The position numbers and the translations under genes are program-made. A stretch of DNA of 64,000 bases from Schistosoma haematobium (Eukaryota; Platyhelminthes; Trematoda; Strigeidida; Schistosomatidae): assembly GCF_000699445.3 (NCBI RefSeq), contig NC_067198.1:27105536-27169535 (forward strand), in the 5' to 3' direction. The notes under the pieces were generated by a model. The model was not told the DNA's origin and did not search any database. It saw only the letters and a list, made by a program, of their open reading frames with translations. Positions 23,420-36,600 of the stretch are shown in pieces; position 1 is the stretch's first letter, and each line of letters starts with the position of its first letter.

Positions 23420-26180
23420 CAAATCGAAAGCATAAACTGCTTATACATGAATGCCGCGAGTTTGCCGAATAAAACCGATGGGTTCCGTGAACTCAGCAAT
23501 TCTAATAATGCTTAACTGATATGAATATCTGAAACTTGGATATCTTCTCAGTTATCAGGCCACGAGCTAGTAGTACCTGGGATGCCCTTGTTTCGCGACG
23601 ACAAAAAATCAGGAGGTGGGGGTGGAGTAGCTGTTTACATACGATCTTGCTTGGAGATACACCAAGTTCATAACCTCGAGTTTAACAATCTTGAGGAATC
23701 CATATGGTGCTCTGTAAGATTGTCTAGTACTTCGAGGTGTCTAGTCGGAGTCATATATAGGAATAGCATTGCCGACATCGAATATGACAGTCGTATGCTG
23801 GAAGGGCTATTCTGTTCTACTCGTCTCGGTTTCACTCATATCCTGATTCTAGGAGACTTCAACCTCCCTAGAGTCAACTTCGCGGAACATACGTGTAATG
23901 GAGGTGAAAACTAAACTGAAGCTCGGTTCTTCAACCTCATCGATGACTTGTGATTATACGAAAGTGTGAGGTCGGCAACTCGTTGAAGAAACAGTCAGAC
24001 ACCATCGCGCTTAGACTGTGGATTTACAAACGAAGAATTCCTAGTTGGCAACCTCTCAATCCTGGCTCCCCTGGGAAAAAGCGATCACGCCGTTGTAGCC
24101 TTCAGTTTCGTCAGTAAAACTGAGCTAAGATACCCCACCAAAAACTTGCGCTGGAATTTCAAACGGTTGAATGTGTCAGCTCTGCAGGACTATCTACAAC
24201 AGGTGGATTGGTATGTTCACCCTCAAATCGATGTGAATGCTCAATGGGACTCCTTACTGCACACGCTCATATGTGCTACAAAGAGTTCCGTTCTTTAAAT
24301 GGTCCCCAAAATCTACAAGCAACATACACTTATCAAGAACCGCACTCTTCGTTTGTTAAGTCGCGAAAGGCACTGTTGGGCAGAATACAAACGAACTGAT
24401 AACAACGGCGCATACAGGCAATACAAACATAAAAGGAACATATGCACGAAGGCTATAAGAGAGGATTGGCTGCAGTACCAGATAAAGCCTATTGGTAAAT
24501 TTGTCTCTAATCCGAAAAGCTTATTCCGTTATGCAGTCTCTCTTCGTCAAGCCAAAACTGGAGTTTCCCAACTGCTAGGTCCTAATGGCCTGAACAATAA
24601 CGACAGCGACGCCGCTAACCTTTTGGCTGAACCATACTCTCGGACACTACAACCGACCCACATCAACTATACTGATGACAGCTTCATCTGCAACTGCACA
24701 GGACTTTCCGTAGTGAACCTGAGTACTTACTTGGTGTTCCGGAAACTGCAGCACCTAAAAAAAGACATTTCTCCTGGCCATTCTGCTATACTGAAGGAAG
24801 CAGCTTCAATCCTGGCAACGCCGCTTAGTGTGATGTTCTCACACTCGTTAGGCCGAGGCAAACTACCGGAAAATTGGAAACTGGCTCACATCACACGGAT
24901 TTTCAAGGGAGGTAGATGCAGCGAACCTCCAAGTGACCGACCGGTGGCTCTTCTCTCAATACCTTCAAAAATCATGGAGTCCCTGGTATGCGATGGTTTG
25001 TTTGACTAGTTACTGTCCTCAAACTTCTTCTCACCCCGACAGCATGGTTTCAGGAAGGGTTACTCTTGTACAATCAACCTGCTGACTGCGGTGGACAGAT
25101 GGACAGGCATCCTTGATCACAAGGGGAAGGTTGATATCATCTACCTAGATTTCTCAAAAGCTTTTGATAAGGTTAACCATACATGTCTTATCAATAAGCT
25201 CAAACGATTGGTTATCAGACCACCTCTAATCGATTGGCTCACTTCATACCTGAAAAATCGACATTTTAGGGTCAGGGTTAACTTCACTTTATCTCAGGCT
25301 GCGGAATGTCCTAGTGGGTTCCCCCAGGGCTCAGTACTAGGACCTTTTCTCTTCTTCATCTACAGAAATGATCTTCCTCAACAGGTAACGTCAGACTTAT
25401 TACTTTTTGCCGATGACGTGAAACTTTGGTGAGAGATACGCAACCAAGACGGTATACAGGCGCTTCAGGCGGATCTGACTTGACTTCAAAGTTGGGCAGA
25501 CGATGATGGACTTACCTTTAACACTTCAAAGTGTAGAGTAGTCAATCTGAGACATGTCGCAGACTGCAGTTACAACTTAGGAAACTCTTCTCTAGTAGTA
25601 TATCGAGTCGAAAGAGATTTAGGAGTCCTGATGCCCTACGATTTAAAGTCTTACGCTGTGACAAAAATGCCTCCCGAGCAAATCTTGCACTGGCAACAGT
25701 GAAGCGCATTTTTGGTTAGTTTGACGGAAGGACTTTCCATATAATCTTCAATAGTTTTATCCGTCCCCATTTAGAGTACGGAAACACAGTATTTCCTCCG
25801 TCAATCCACAAGGATAAGGACACTCTGGAGCGTATCCAACGGCGAGCCACGAAATCGGTTCGAGGACTCAAGTTTGAACCTTATGAACAGCGCCTCCAGT
25901 TACTTAACCTTTATCTGTCAGAGTACAGGCGTCTTAGAGGTAACCTTCTAATGACTTACAGTATCATTAACACTTCTGGACATCCTCTTAAACACCTACT
26001 TAAGCTTAGTTCCAACACTAACTTAAGGGGTAACGCCCAGAAATTGGAAACACAACATAGCAGAACGGACTGTATACACAACTTCTATCCCTTAAGAGTT
26101 GTCAAACGCTGAGCTAGTCCAAGCGACTTCCCAGGAGTCCTTTAACAGGCAACTTGATCTATTCTTAAGGATAAAGGATA
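23420..26180 (+). pseudogene. CR1-like ORF2 remnant: endonuclease and reverse transcriptase
   Basis: APE-type endonuclease segments run in order: INCLYMNAASLPNK (from 23425), ISETWIS, GGVAVYIR (23610-23640) and ILGDFNLP (about 23845-23870). After frameshifts come reverse transcriptase segments: RGKLPENWK and RPVALLSIPSKIMES (24850-24980), YLDFSKAFDKVNH, GFPQGSVLGPFLF and LLFADDVKLW (25140-25430). The C-terminal part RPHLEYGN and IQRRATKSVRG follows to about 26160. F-A-D-D is intact. At least six stops or frame changes break the frame. The set and order match CR1/SR1-type elements. Confidence 0.8.
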
Positions 26181-26330
26181 GTATCATACTATGATTTACC
26201 AAGTTCTTTCCCCCTTTTTTTGTTAACATACCTAGGTTCCTGCCTGGAGGTTTTGGTGATCCCCTGCTACTAGACACAGAAGCCCGCTGAGCGAAAGCTT
26301 CTTTTATTTCGTCCATAACCATTTGAACCA

Positions 26331-26537
26331 TTTTGAATCAACGAAGCAACTATGACTTAAAATTTATAACTTTCTCTTACTATATAAAAATTCAACTGAG
26401 CATTGCAAGAAAACACCCATTTTGATGTCACAAATCTAGTCTCATGTAGGATTTCTTCTTGCTATTTCTGTAATACGTCTTATGCATTTGACCTTGGGTT
26501 TGCGGGCTATTCGTCTGAATTTCGGACCGGGCGGGTT
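26331..26537 (+). promoter_or_regulatory. ALIX 5' flank / probable 5' UTR
   Basis: About 200 bases separate the CR1-like 3' end from the first ALIX ATG. The reading frame is open upstream to 26403 but carries no Bro1-like sequence before the ATG at 26538. No clear TATA box is visible. Core promoter and possible trans-splice site cannot be fixed from sequence alone. Confidence 0.4.
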
Positions 26538-26734
26538 ATGAATTTCTTGAGTATTCCTTTAAAGAAGTCGGCTCCTGTTGATTTATCCAGTAATTTTCAA
26601 CAGTTGATCGCCCTGCAATATGGTGCTCCAACCGCAAATGCGTGCCTTGGTTCACTCGGTGAGTTATCGTCAATGCGAACTGTCGCATGTGTCAAAGGCG
26701 ATAACTACAACCCGACAGTCGAAGCAATCGCAGC
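26538..26734 (+). CDS. PDCD6IP: ALIX exon 1
   Basis: Residues 1-66, start of the Bro1 domain. The ATG at 26538 is preferred over the one at 26403 because Bro1 similarity begins here. Donor GTAAGT at 26735. Confidence 0.88.
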
Positions 26735-29700
26735 GTAAGTTGAATGATACTTATAACTCTATTTGATATTACAGTTTTAATTCATACTGTTTTATCGTAT
26801 AAAATAGGTCTTTTGAACGGTCTTTAGTGTTTAATCTCCATCATACCGTTCGCTATTGTCTTGTGGTTACATAGGCACTAATTTTCTATCCCAGCTTCCA
26901 GAGGTCGGCATGTTTCTCCCCCAACTGCCTGTCGGTTTTCTATGGATATTTCGTAATGCCTCTTAAAGTTTAACTTTGACTACTGGTCTTTGAGATTTAA
27001 TGTCTGCTACATTATAATACTTGGCATCTTTCTAGTGTGACTGATATAATCAGTAAGTAGATGTGAAATCCTAAACTTTTTCTTATTGTCCGGGGATATT
27101 TGGTTAGGAATTCGAAAACGTAAGGTTCATGATCCCATTAGTAAGACGCTTTTTTGTAATTTTTGGGGTTGAAAGTTCTTATATAGATTGCTCTTATTCA
27201 AAGGAAGCAAAATACTATGGTAACAGTTGTCCTCATAAAGTTCATGATAGGTGTTTAAAAACCAAACGAAAAGCAATCCAACTGATCATTTAGTTGTGTT
27301 CTTCACCTAGATGTGTTCATTTTCGCTAATCAGAGTAATCTGGTCAACATGTACCATGTAGAACTATTATTGTCACTGCTTTGTGTCCAGCAAACCATTC
27401 GGAAAAGGCATGTAGTGATGTGTTGTAGGTGAATTACATTTTCCAAATATGATCTAAATCCGTACTCGTACACATCGCAAATGTGTATTTGTCAATGTTA
27501 CCACATTATTATAGCGGAAATAAATAGTGTAAAAAGAACAGGGACCAGAAATTAGTAATTAAATCTTGTTGTTTGGGGTATTTCGACTGATTGGTTGATT
27601 TTACAAATTCACGGACATACAATCTAGCGAAATACTTACCTAATATACCTAAACCGTATGACGAGGTGATCAGTGATGGGATACTCGTAAGCTACTAGTA
27701 TTTGACCACAGATGCCTTAGAAATATTTATCCCATCTGCTGGGAGTGAGGTTAGACGCAGGCTGTTACGGAATATTAGTGAATCACTTGATGAGGTTGTG
27801 AATCTCCATCGACTGAGATGTTTGGGCTACGTGTTACGTACACCGACTACCACGATGCTCAATGCTGACTAGTGTTGGGGATGGTTGGAAGAAAGCTAGA
27901 GGCGGCCAAACCAAAACTTGACATCGGTTCGTGAAGTCACTAACTTTTAGTCTTAGCCATGTTGGTAGATGCAGACTACTCGGTTGGGTCCGCGTGACTA
28001 TCGTAGCCAATTGGTTGGAGACTCTGGGTGACATGGCTCAGAATCGATCACAATGGTATAGGTGTGTACACTATTTGTCTACCCTTAAACCGTGAGATTA
28101 GAATCGTTTCATATCTTTCTTTCTACGAACTAATTATTTCTTCCTGTACTATATCCAAATATGCATTCTTTTTATGTATTACCACCACTGAATTAAGTAC
28201 TTCTATGAACCCCGTGTTTTGACGTATCGTCCTTATTTATTAATGTACCTAACAATGGAGCATTAGATGTTATCTGTGACTGTCTAGGATCCGACTCAGA
28301 TTTGAACTTATGATGCCCATTAGATCCATCCGAAGTTACTAAGTGCTTGAAATTATGTTTACGATCTACCTTATTCACATTTTGGGGAGACCTTTACAGA
28401 CAGAAAGAAGGTATAACAATGTGTTCACCAGTTTTTCCGATTGTAGTGAATTTATTCATGCATTCTCTAGAAACCAGTGCAATCACAAGATGTTTATGTC
28501 CACCAAAAGCCTGGCTATGGTATGTAGATGGCATTTTTATTATCATTAAACGGAATGGTTCGGAAGGTTTGTTTGAAAATATAAACACCATTACGGAGAG
28601 CACTAATTTAACAAAGGAAATAAAATGCAGTGACCACAAACTAGCGTTTCGATTGTTTGGTTGAACGAAGAAATAATAATAATAAGTTGAAAATGTATTC
28701 AGGAAATCAACACATTTTGAAAGATACTTAGATTTTGGTTCGGCTCATGCGTTTTGTACGGAAGTCACAGTTGTAAAAAATTTAATTAACAGAAGTATTA
28801 ATCTCGTTACGGATAAGGAAGACCAACAGGTTGAATTGAATAGAGTTTCGCCTGTGTTTAGGGATAACAATTACCCCAAAGAGATTTTAAAGATTATTAG
28901 GAATGAAAGAAAAAGTAAATTGGAGTGTACTGAAAGGATAGAAGACCACCATGGTCATCCCTTACCGTAGGGAAACATTGAAAGAAATCAAGAGGATTCT
29001 AAACAAACATAATATCGGAGTGTATTTTCGGGCTAGTGACGCCATAAGATCAACATTAGTGAAAGTTAAGGATAGGTTTTCAAAGGAAGAACAACAGAAT
29101 GTCGTCTACGAGATGAATTCTCATGATTGTAATACAGCTTATGTTGGAGAAACTTCCGGACAATTGAGTGTGAGGTTAAAAGTACACAAAAAATGTTTGA
29201 AAAATGTTCCCAAATTCTCGGTTGACCTAAAGAAACTTGAGAAGATGTTGGTGATCGTGTTACTTGCGTTAAAACGGGACATACGATTATTTTGGAAGGG
29301 ACCAAAATACTTCAGAAAGGTTTTAACACTCACAAATAAAAATTGACAGCAGAAGCGCTGTATATATGGGCGAACATGAATAGCCTGAACCGAGAGAATG
29401 GTATTCAACTAGCAACTACGTCGCAAATATTCGTTAACAAGTATTTGGACCCATTCTTTATCCAACCTGTTTATTTCACATACGTCGTTATTCTGACTGA
29501 AATTAATGTTGGTTTTTTTAACAATACAAATGTGTATTTGATGATTCTCATGTTACATGCACATCAATGATGCAGTAACAATTTTTCAACCTTCAACTTG
29601 CACTTTTATTTTTTCCTTCATACAAAAACACATTAACACCTAGTATCAGCTATTAATATCTCAATCTTACACATACATACGCATACACAATTCATTCAGT

Positions 29701-32700
29701 CATTTATTTTCAGATCGTGAACTTTTTACATGATTCGCATTTAACTGACTCATGTTATTCTATTTACAAAAGTCAACATCCAAATATGATTGGGTTAACA
29801 CAGTATAGATTTGATCTGATTTGATTGTTGAAGCGCCATATATTTTTTTGATGATTTTGATTATTACTCTGAAGAAGTCCAGACAAGTTTGCTGGATGAA
29901 ACGTTGGAATTATTTAAATTTCAATCGCTTAGATAATTTCAAATATAATTTTCACCTACAGTGACTTCTCTGTACTCGGCGCCCAATTTTTATCGAACTA
30001 TTCGTTCTAATATTGACGAATATTCGTATAAACTTCAATTTGTTTGCGTCTATTTATCCTATAGTAACGCTGATGTTAACTATTTCACTTAGTTTCTGGA
30101 ATTATTTTTGTAGGTATCATGATGCAATATATCAATTAGAAGGACGTCTAAATGTGAATGTTGCTTCACGAGTTGATTTTAAGTGGAGCGATATTTCTGG
30201 AAAATCTAACAAAAGTAAGTTCTTACTTGATGTTAATTTTTTTTTCATAGAAGAAAGCTCTCTTAAATTTGAACGTTCAAATGTCTTGTTTTGTTATGGT
30301 GCTGCTCACAGTCAACTTGGTGAATCGTGCCGTCCCAATTGTGAAAATTCACTCCAACAAGCTTTGAAATCTTTCAAGGTATCAACAATATAATTTTTTA
30401 AATATGGATGCAATGTATAACTTATATATATATATATATGATAACGTGTCTAGCCACGGAATTTCACAATCTCTGGGACCCCAAATTTTTAGTTGCTTTG
30501 GATTAACAGATATCATTAATAAACTGGCCACCTCGGCCTTTTCCACTCAGTCCCGCAATTAGCAAACAATGCGCATTATGAAAACAGCTGGGATATCCGT
30601 AAAATACGATCAGACCACTAAAGTTGACGTTCTAAAGTGGTGAAACCAATGGAATTACCGTCATTACTCCTGAACGCATTCTGATGAATTTATCCTTTAT
30701 TAACATGGTGTTGCCGCCTGATGCGAACAATCTTTCAAAGGCGCTGACGACCGAACCCAAAGCGTTACCGGACGTCATCAGAACTACCCTGACTAATTGG
30801 TTATAAACCAGACATTCCTCAACCTTACATTATGCTGGCTCCAAAGATGACCCAGATTGGTATAAACGACTCTGACTTTCTCTGTAAGCAGATTTATCTT
30901 ATCTGTCACATCACCCACTAGACTCACAATTACTAAAGATACGAACTTTCCAACTTTATTACGGTTCATTACATTGAGTGAGTCCAGACACAGGTTCTTG
31001 GCAATCTTTCGGGAGTATTTCACACTTTGAAGTCATGAGGTACATACTATGCCTACGGATATTATTTATTTGTGATTTGGATAACCTGTGTATCATCACA
31101 CGGTAAGATAATGTCACCTGCCTAACAGAGTTCGAAGTGTATCTGCGGAAAACATATCTACTCAACCACCATATATTTTCTTCAGAGGTGTTTCTAGAAT
31201 GCCATTGATGTCAAAATGGTGTAGGAATAGCAGGTCGAACAACTCTTCCTAACCACACATGGTTCAAAACACTGATGAGTAATGAGGATAGAACCGTCCT
31301 ATCGATGTTGCTGTGGTCATTGTTCAGGTAAGCCGTTTTCCAAAATGCCTTATTTGATTACCAGGACGTCTTTAGAGACTCTCGACCGAAATACCGCCAA
31401 ATTAACCGACTGTTTCGTTGGTACCAAACTACTTGGTGACATTGACTGGGACAAGTTGAAACGGCCCCTGAAATTTTCCAGATGTTACTTCCAGCTGGTC
31501 AGGATTATACAAACACCAGGTTTCTTAGTCCGCACGCGAGTTTTGTGAAATCTCTTGAGTTAGGGACTTACTTTTACTTTTGGATTCTTGATTCGACACA
31601 ATAGACCATTGTACATTCAAGAAGTTTTAGGAAACATTCAAGAACCTATATTTTATAAGGGGGACGTTTTGCGAAACATCAAGTGGCTTTACTTACAATT
31701 TCCATGGCGCTATCCAAATGCAGCCAGTGCTTATCTGTACTTTACGATGTGGCCAATTAGCTTTTATCAGTTTGTATGGGATCATAAATTTGTTGACCAC
31801 CGCAGTGTGAGATAAGTTTAGAGCATACCTGATTATAATTAAGATAGGTACTCCAAAAAGAGTAGTCGACCTCAATGTGGTTAATCTGAGTCAAGGTTTG
31901 TGCTGTGGATGGGTGCACAATAGCACATCGGTAATGGTTGCGGTTGTCACTTGCTACAGAAGACGGTCACAGTAACCATCGCACCCCATTTAGCTATCGA
32001 AGCAACACCTTTGTGCCTAAACTTCCGGCCTGTTAATTTAAATCTTCAACTAGCACCAAGACGTCCATTTTAATACGATGTATTAAAAAGATCATTTGGC
32101 TGTTAGTAGAACTCGTCCTTGATTGGATCCGAACTGTAACCCGTCGGTGCGTAGGCGGAGATCACTAGGCGACTTCTTTTTCCACCCATGTTTTCTTTTA
32201 GTGTATCCTTGCAGTTAAAGACCATATCAGTGGTTGGTAATAACGGATCTAACTACTTATTGTTATGTCCACTCTGGCGTTTAGTGCTAGATGGGGTATC
32301 GAAACTGGACACTGACCTCACAAAGTCCTCAGATAATCGCACATGGAACAACAGTTTCGAATCTACAGATGGAGGGAGAGTTTGTGATGCCCTGATACGG
32401 CCAAGGGTGGGGAGAGTCAGCTCTCCCTCTCGAAACGCTCTCACATGGCCACGCGTATACAGCCACTGCCAGGAAAGTCCTACTTACTGCCTTCTTGCGG
32501 TGGTGTTGTTTACGGAATTGAGAGAACGATAAGCGAATGTCCGGCGCTTTAACCGGATCGGTGGACAGGGAGACTCCAGCTAGGGGAGTTGGAAAACTCA
32601 GATTCCAAACTAATAGTGCACATGGGCTCCAGGATCCTAAAGGAACGAATGGTGCATGAACCAATTGTTGGTGATCGGTTACCATGGGACTGCATCTCCT

Positions 32701-33566
32701 GATGTTGATCCACTGCCTTGTGGATCAGACCTGTAGGTCGAAGGCTTCGAGTGTGGCACCTTAAGAAAACCACCTGCTTCGGTCTGAGTGCTCGGGCAGT
32801 ACAACAGCCCACAAACAAATCAAATGAAATGACAGTAAATACTGGAAATACAAGGAACTCCAACTCTTGAAGCTCCACAAATCACCGTGTCCATGTGACT
32901 TACCTACGGTACTTTTAAAAGATGGTGGTGACTTTCTGGTCAAGGAACTGTCTGAGTTAGTTACAATGCTCTGACAATTAGAGAGTGCTTCAACATCATG
33001 GAATTAGTCGATAGTTGTCCTTATCTTTAAAAAGGGTTCTGTAACAACTATCGAGGAATAAGTACACTTCCAACTGAGTCCAAACTATTGGCTTTAGTCA
33101 TACTTCGTAGATTGTTCAAAACCCGAGAAAGATTGACTCGCGTGGAGCAGGCTGGTTTTCGTTCTGGTCGAGGATGTATCGATCATATCTTCACCCTCCA
33201 CCGAATGTTAGAACACCGTCATACTTATCATAGGCCAACAATCATATGGATCTGTTGCCTGGAGAAAGACATCTCGACCTTGAGTATGCGGATGATATTG
33301 TGTTACTTTGCGATAATACCCAAGCCATGCAATCCGCACTTAATCAATTGGCAATTAGTGACCGTAGATACGGTATGTGGTTCGCACATTCGAAGTGCAA
33401 AGTACTTTTACAAGAGCAAGAACAAACATTGATGCAGAATAGTATGAATTCATAATATTTCGAGGTTTCTTGTCAGCTGCTTACAACCAAAAATGTGATA
33501 GAATTTTTAACATTGAGATAGTGTTAAACAATTGACATAAATGATTGTAAATAACTGGATTACAAT

Positions 33567-33606
<40 letters not shown>

Positions 33607-36600
33607 TAGTACAGGTCAGAGGTTAAAAAAAGGAATTAATTTAGGGTGGGTGGTGTAATAGTTTAGTGAAGTTCATAAATTGTGTGATAATTTTAGCGAT
33701 TAATGGAATTGAATGATCATAAGATGGGTTATGTAATAATCATTAAATATAATTTGAAAAGTTAAGATAATTTAAGAGGATCAGGTGGTGGAAATATGTG
33801 AATAAAATTTTTTGGTTTAAGAATTAGGTAATAGGGGAGGAGTATGAGATGGTGGAGAAGATTTGTAGCTCAGGTGGATGATTTTGGTGGAGTTTCGTTC
33901 TCTGAGCTGGATGGTTTGGTCGTGGAGCTTTCATCGTTCTTCTGAACGACATCATCAGCATGTTCTACCAACAAGTGTAAGATATAGACCTCCAATCAAC
34001 TGCCCATTAGGATGGAAAATAGCTGAGCAAAGTGGAAGGAAAATGGTACACCTAATGATAACGGATGCACACTACAGAATCCGCAAATACCAACACGTCA
34101 TAGAGGACCAAAAGATGAAGCTACACAGGACACTTACGTCAGAACACTTGGAAATCTTGACAACAGCCATCGAGATATCATGCAAACGACACAGAGAACA
34201 AAGAAGGAACGCCTCAAAGAAAAAACTGATCAAGATCTCAAAACCACCCATGGAAGAAAACACAAACAACTGCGTGATAAATTTGTCAAAACAACCATTA
34301 ACAAATACGGAAGAGCACCTACTCCAAAAAGGATTAAACTACAATACAAGCGACGCCTCAAAGCTGGAATTCTTCGCAGCACTGGAGTCATCACTCAAAA
34401 CTTCGGGAATCAGTGAAGAAACACAACAAGAAATAAGGCAAACTATAGTACCGCTAACTCAACGTGCGAAGGAAAACAACCAACTGACTCCACAAGAACA
34501 AAAGGCCTTAAAAGAACTCAAAAATAGAAAGGATATTGTCATAATACCAGCGGACAAGGGACGCACCACAGTAATCATGGATAAAGAAGAATACGTCAAA
34601 AAAGCCGAAGAACTACTAGAAGATCAGAGCACATACAAACTGATGAATACAAACCCCGTCAAAAAATTAGACAACCAAATCTCAAAGACCTTAAACAAGC
34701 TAGTCAAAGCAGGAGAAATAACAAAACAAGAACAATGGAGAATGAAATCCAACGGACCAGTACTTCCTCGATTCTACGGTAGACCCAAAATACACAAACC
34801 AAACATCCCACTACGTCCAATTGTAGCACTCCCCGGAACACCGACGTACAATTTGTCAAAAGAAATTTCAAGAATACTGAGACATTTAGTAGATTCAGCC
34901 AACCACTCAATCAAATCCCCTACACAATTCCTGGACCAAATTAAGGACATCCAAATCAACAACGACGAACTGATGATATCCTTCGACGTGACAGCACTAT
35001 TCACCTCAATTGAACCAAAATTAGCAAAAGAAACTATATCCCTGCTGCTCAACAACGACACAAACCTCACTAAATACACGAAGCTTCAAATTCAAAGTCT
35101 ACAGGAACTCACCAATTTATGCTTAACAACATACTTTCAATTCAACAACAAAATCTACGAACAAACGAAATGGACACCAATGGGATCACCAATATCAGGA
35201 TTGATCGCGGAGGCAGTGATGCAAAGACTAGAAGCCGCTATACTACCAGTGATCAAACCGAAAATTTGGATTCGCTACGTAGATGACACCTTCGTCATCG
35301 TCAAAAAGAATGAACTAGAAAACACTTACAACCTGATCAACAACGTCTTCGATGGCATCAAGTTCACCATGGAACAGGAGTCAAACAACCAACTAGCATT
35401 CTTGGATATATTGATCACTAGAACTGATACAGGAAAACTGGAAACTCAAGTATATAGGAAACCGACCCATACGGATCAAATTCTCAACTACAATAGCAAC
35501 AACCCCAGAGCTCACAAAATCAACTGCGTACACAATTTGTTCAAGAGTGCGAGGACACACTGCAGCACACTGGCAGCACGAAGAAATGAAGAGAAATACC
35601 TAAAGGATGTATTTCGGAAGAACGGCTACCCCATCAACTTCATCAAAAAATACCAACCGCACGCAGCATTAGAACTCAAGTCAAGCACAAAAATCAACAA
35701 AAGGATCACCCTACCATATATACAAGGAATATCAGAAACCGCGACGAGACTGCTGAAAACCTTCGGAATAGGTGTGGCACACAAACCGACAAAATCACTA
35801 CAATCAATCTTATGCAAACCAAAAGATGAAATAACAAAGGAAAACAAATCAAACATCATCTACAAGATAAATTGTGCCAACTGCGAAAAACACTACATCG
35901 GACAAAGTAGACGCCCCCTTCACCTTCGTCTACATGAACATCAATTAGCAATCAAACGGCATGATATCTCTTCACTTATATCAATACACGTGGACAACTG
36001 CGGACACTCATTCGATTGGAAAAATGTGGAAATCTTAGACAGAGGAAACTCCAAAAACACCAGAGAATTTTTAGAAGCCTGGCACTCAGGTCAATCAGCA
36101 ATCAACAAGCATATTGAAATCAATCCAATTTATCAACCAATCAGAAAAATCATGCACAAACATAAGAACAAAAATCAAAACAATGGGAAACACAACCAAA
36201 ACAAAGAAGTAAACAACGACAAATTTAAGGTCAATAAGAACCAATCAACGTCGAGGTGCACAGAACAAGCTTTGAGACACATATGGAGAAATTCAAACAC
36301 TTCACTTCTATCTGAAGTTTGTGCTGATGATGTCGTTCAGAAGAACGATGAAAGCTCCACGACCAAACCATCCAGCTCAGAGAACGAAACTCCACCAAAA
36401 AAGGGGAGGAGTATAAATATTTTAAAATAAATCAATGAATAAAATAACCCAAATAACCAAAACACACACACACAAAAGGGTTGCCAGGGTAATGATAAGT
36501 TTATTAAAGTATCTTTTTGAATGCATAAGTCCGGTTTAAGTTTTTTGATCGCAATGGCTTCATCAAAACGGAGAGTGGTCAATAAAGCACACAAAGATAT

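Larger units (their letters stand above)
19420..26330 (+). mobile_element. Decayed CR1-like (SR1-like) non-LTR retrotransposon, probably interrupted
   Basis: An ORF1-like zinc-finger segment (19440-20690) and an endonuclease-reverse transcriptase ORF2 (23420-26160) lie in the same orientation. Between them are about 2.5 kb that I cannot assign, so either another insertion lies inside or the two parts are separate fragments. The 3' tail region ends near 26330, about 200 bp before the ALIX start codon. Stops and frameshifts throughout make it inactive. Confidence 0.7.
26735..30113 (+). other. ALIX intron 1
   Basis: 3.4 kb, GT-AG. It contains an RTE 3' end fragment (27720-28170) and a decayed Penelope-like element (28195-29450). 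Nothing recognised in 26735-27719 or 29451-30113. Confidence 0.85.
33605..36480 (+). mobile_element. Near-intact Penelope-like retroelement
   Basis: Includes a non-coding 5' part (33605-33881), the 850-codon frame and a short 3' region. The 79 bases 33882-33960 are the perfect reverse complement of 36322-36400. A short direct match GGGGAGGAGTAT occurs both before the left arm (about 33835) and after the right arm (about 36404), compatible with a remnant of the pseudo-LTR typical of the family. It lies in ALIX intron 3 on the sense strand. Exact outer ends are uncertain, especially on the right where another Penelope fragment starts. Confidence 0.75.

Noticed and set aside
26403..26537. Upstream ATG extending ALIX by 45 residues
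   Set aside because: The extra residues have no Bro1 similarity, and the family begins exactly at the ATG at 26538.
32385..32450. Possible hammerhead in the SR2-like 5' UTR (CTGATAC ... hairpin ... CGAAAC)
   Set aside because: The CTGATGA box is changed at two essential positions and the copy at 6380-6430 does not preserve it. The hairpin alone is not enough.
33878..33960. First ~27 residues of the Penelope frame as true N-terminus
   Set aside because: They are read through the left inverted repeat, i.e. the antisense of the element's own 3' coding end. The real start is probably further in.
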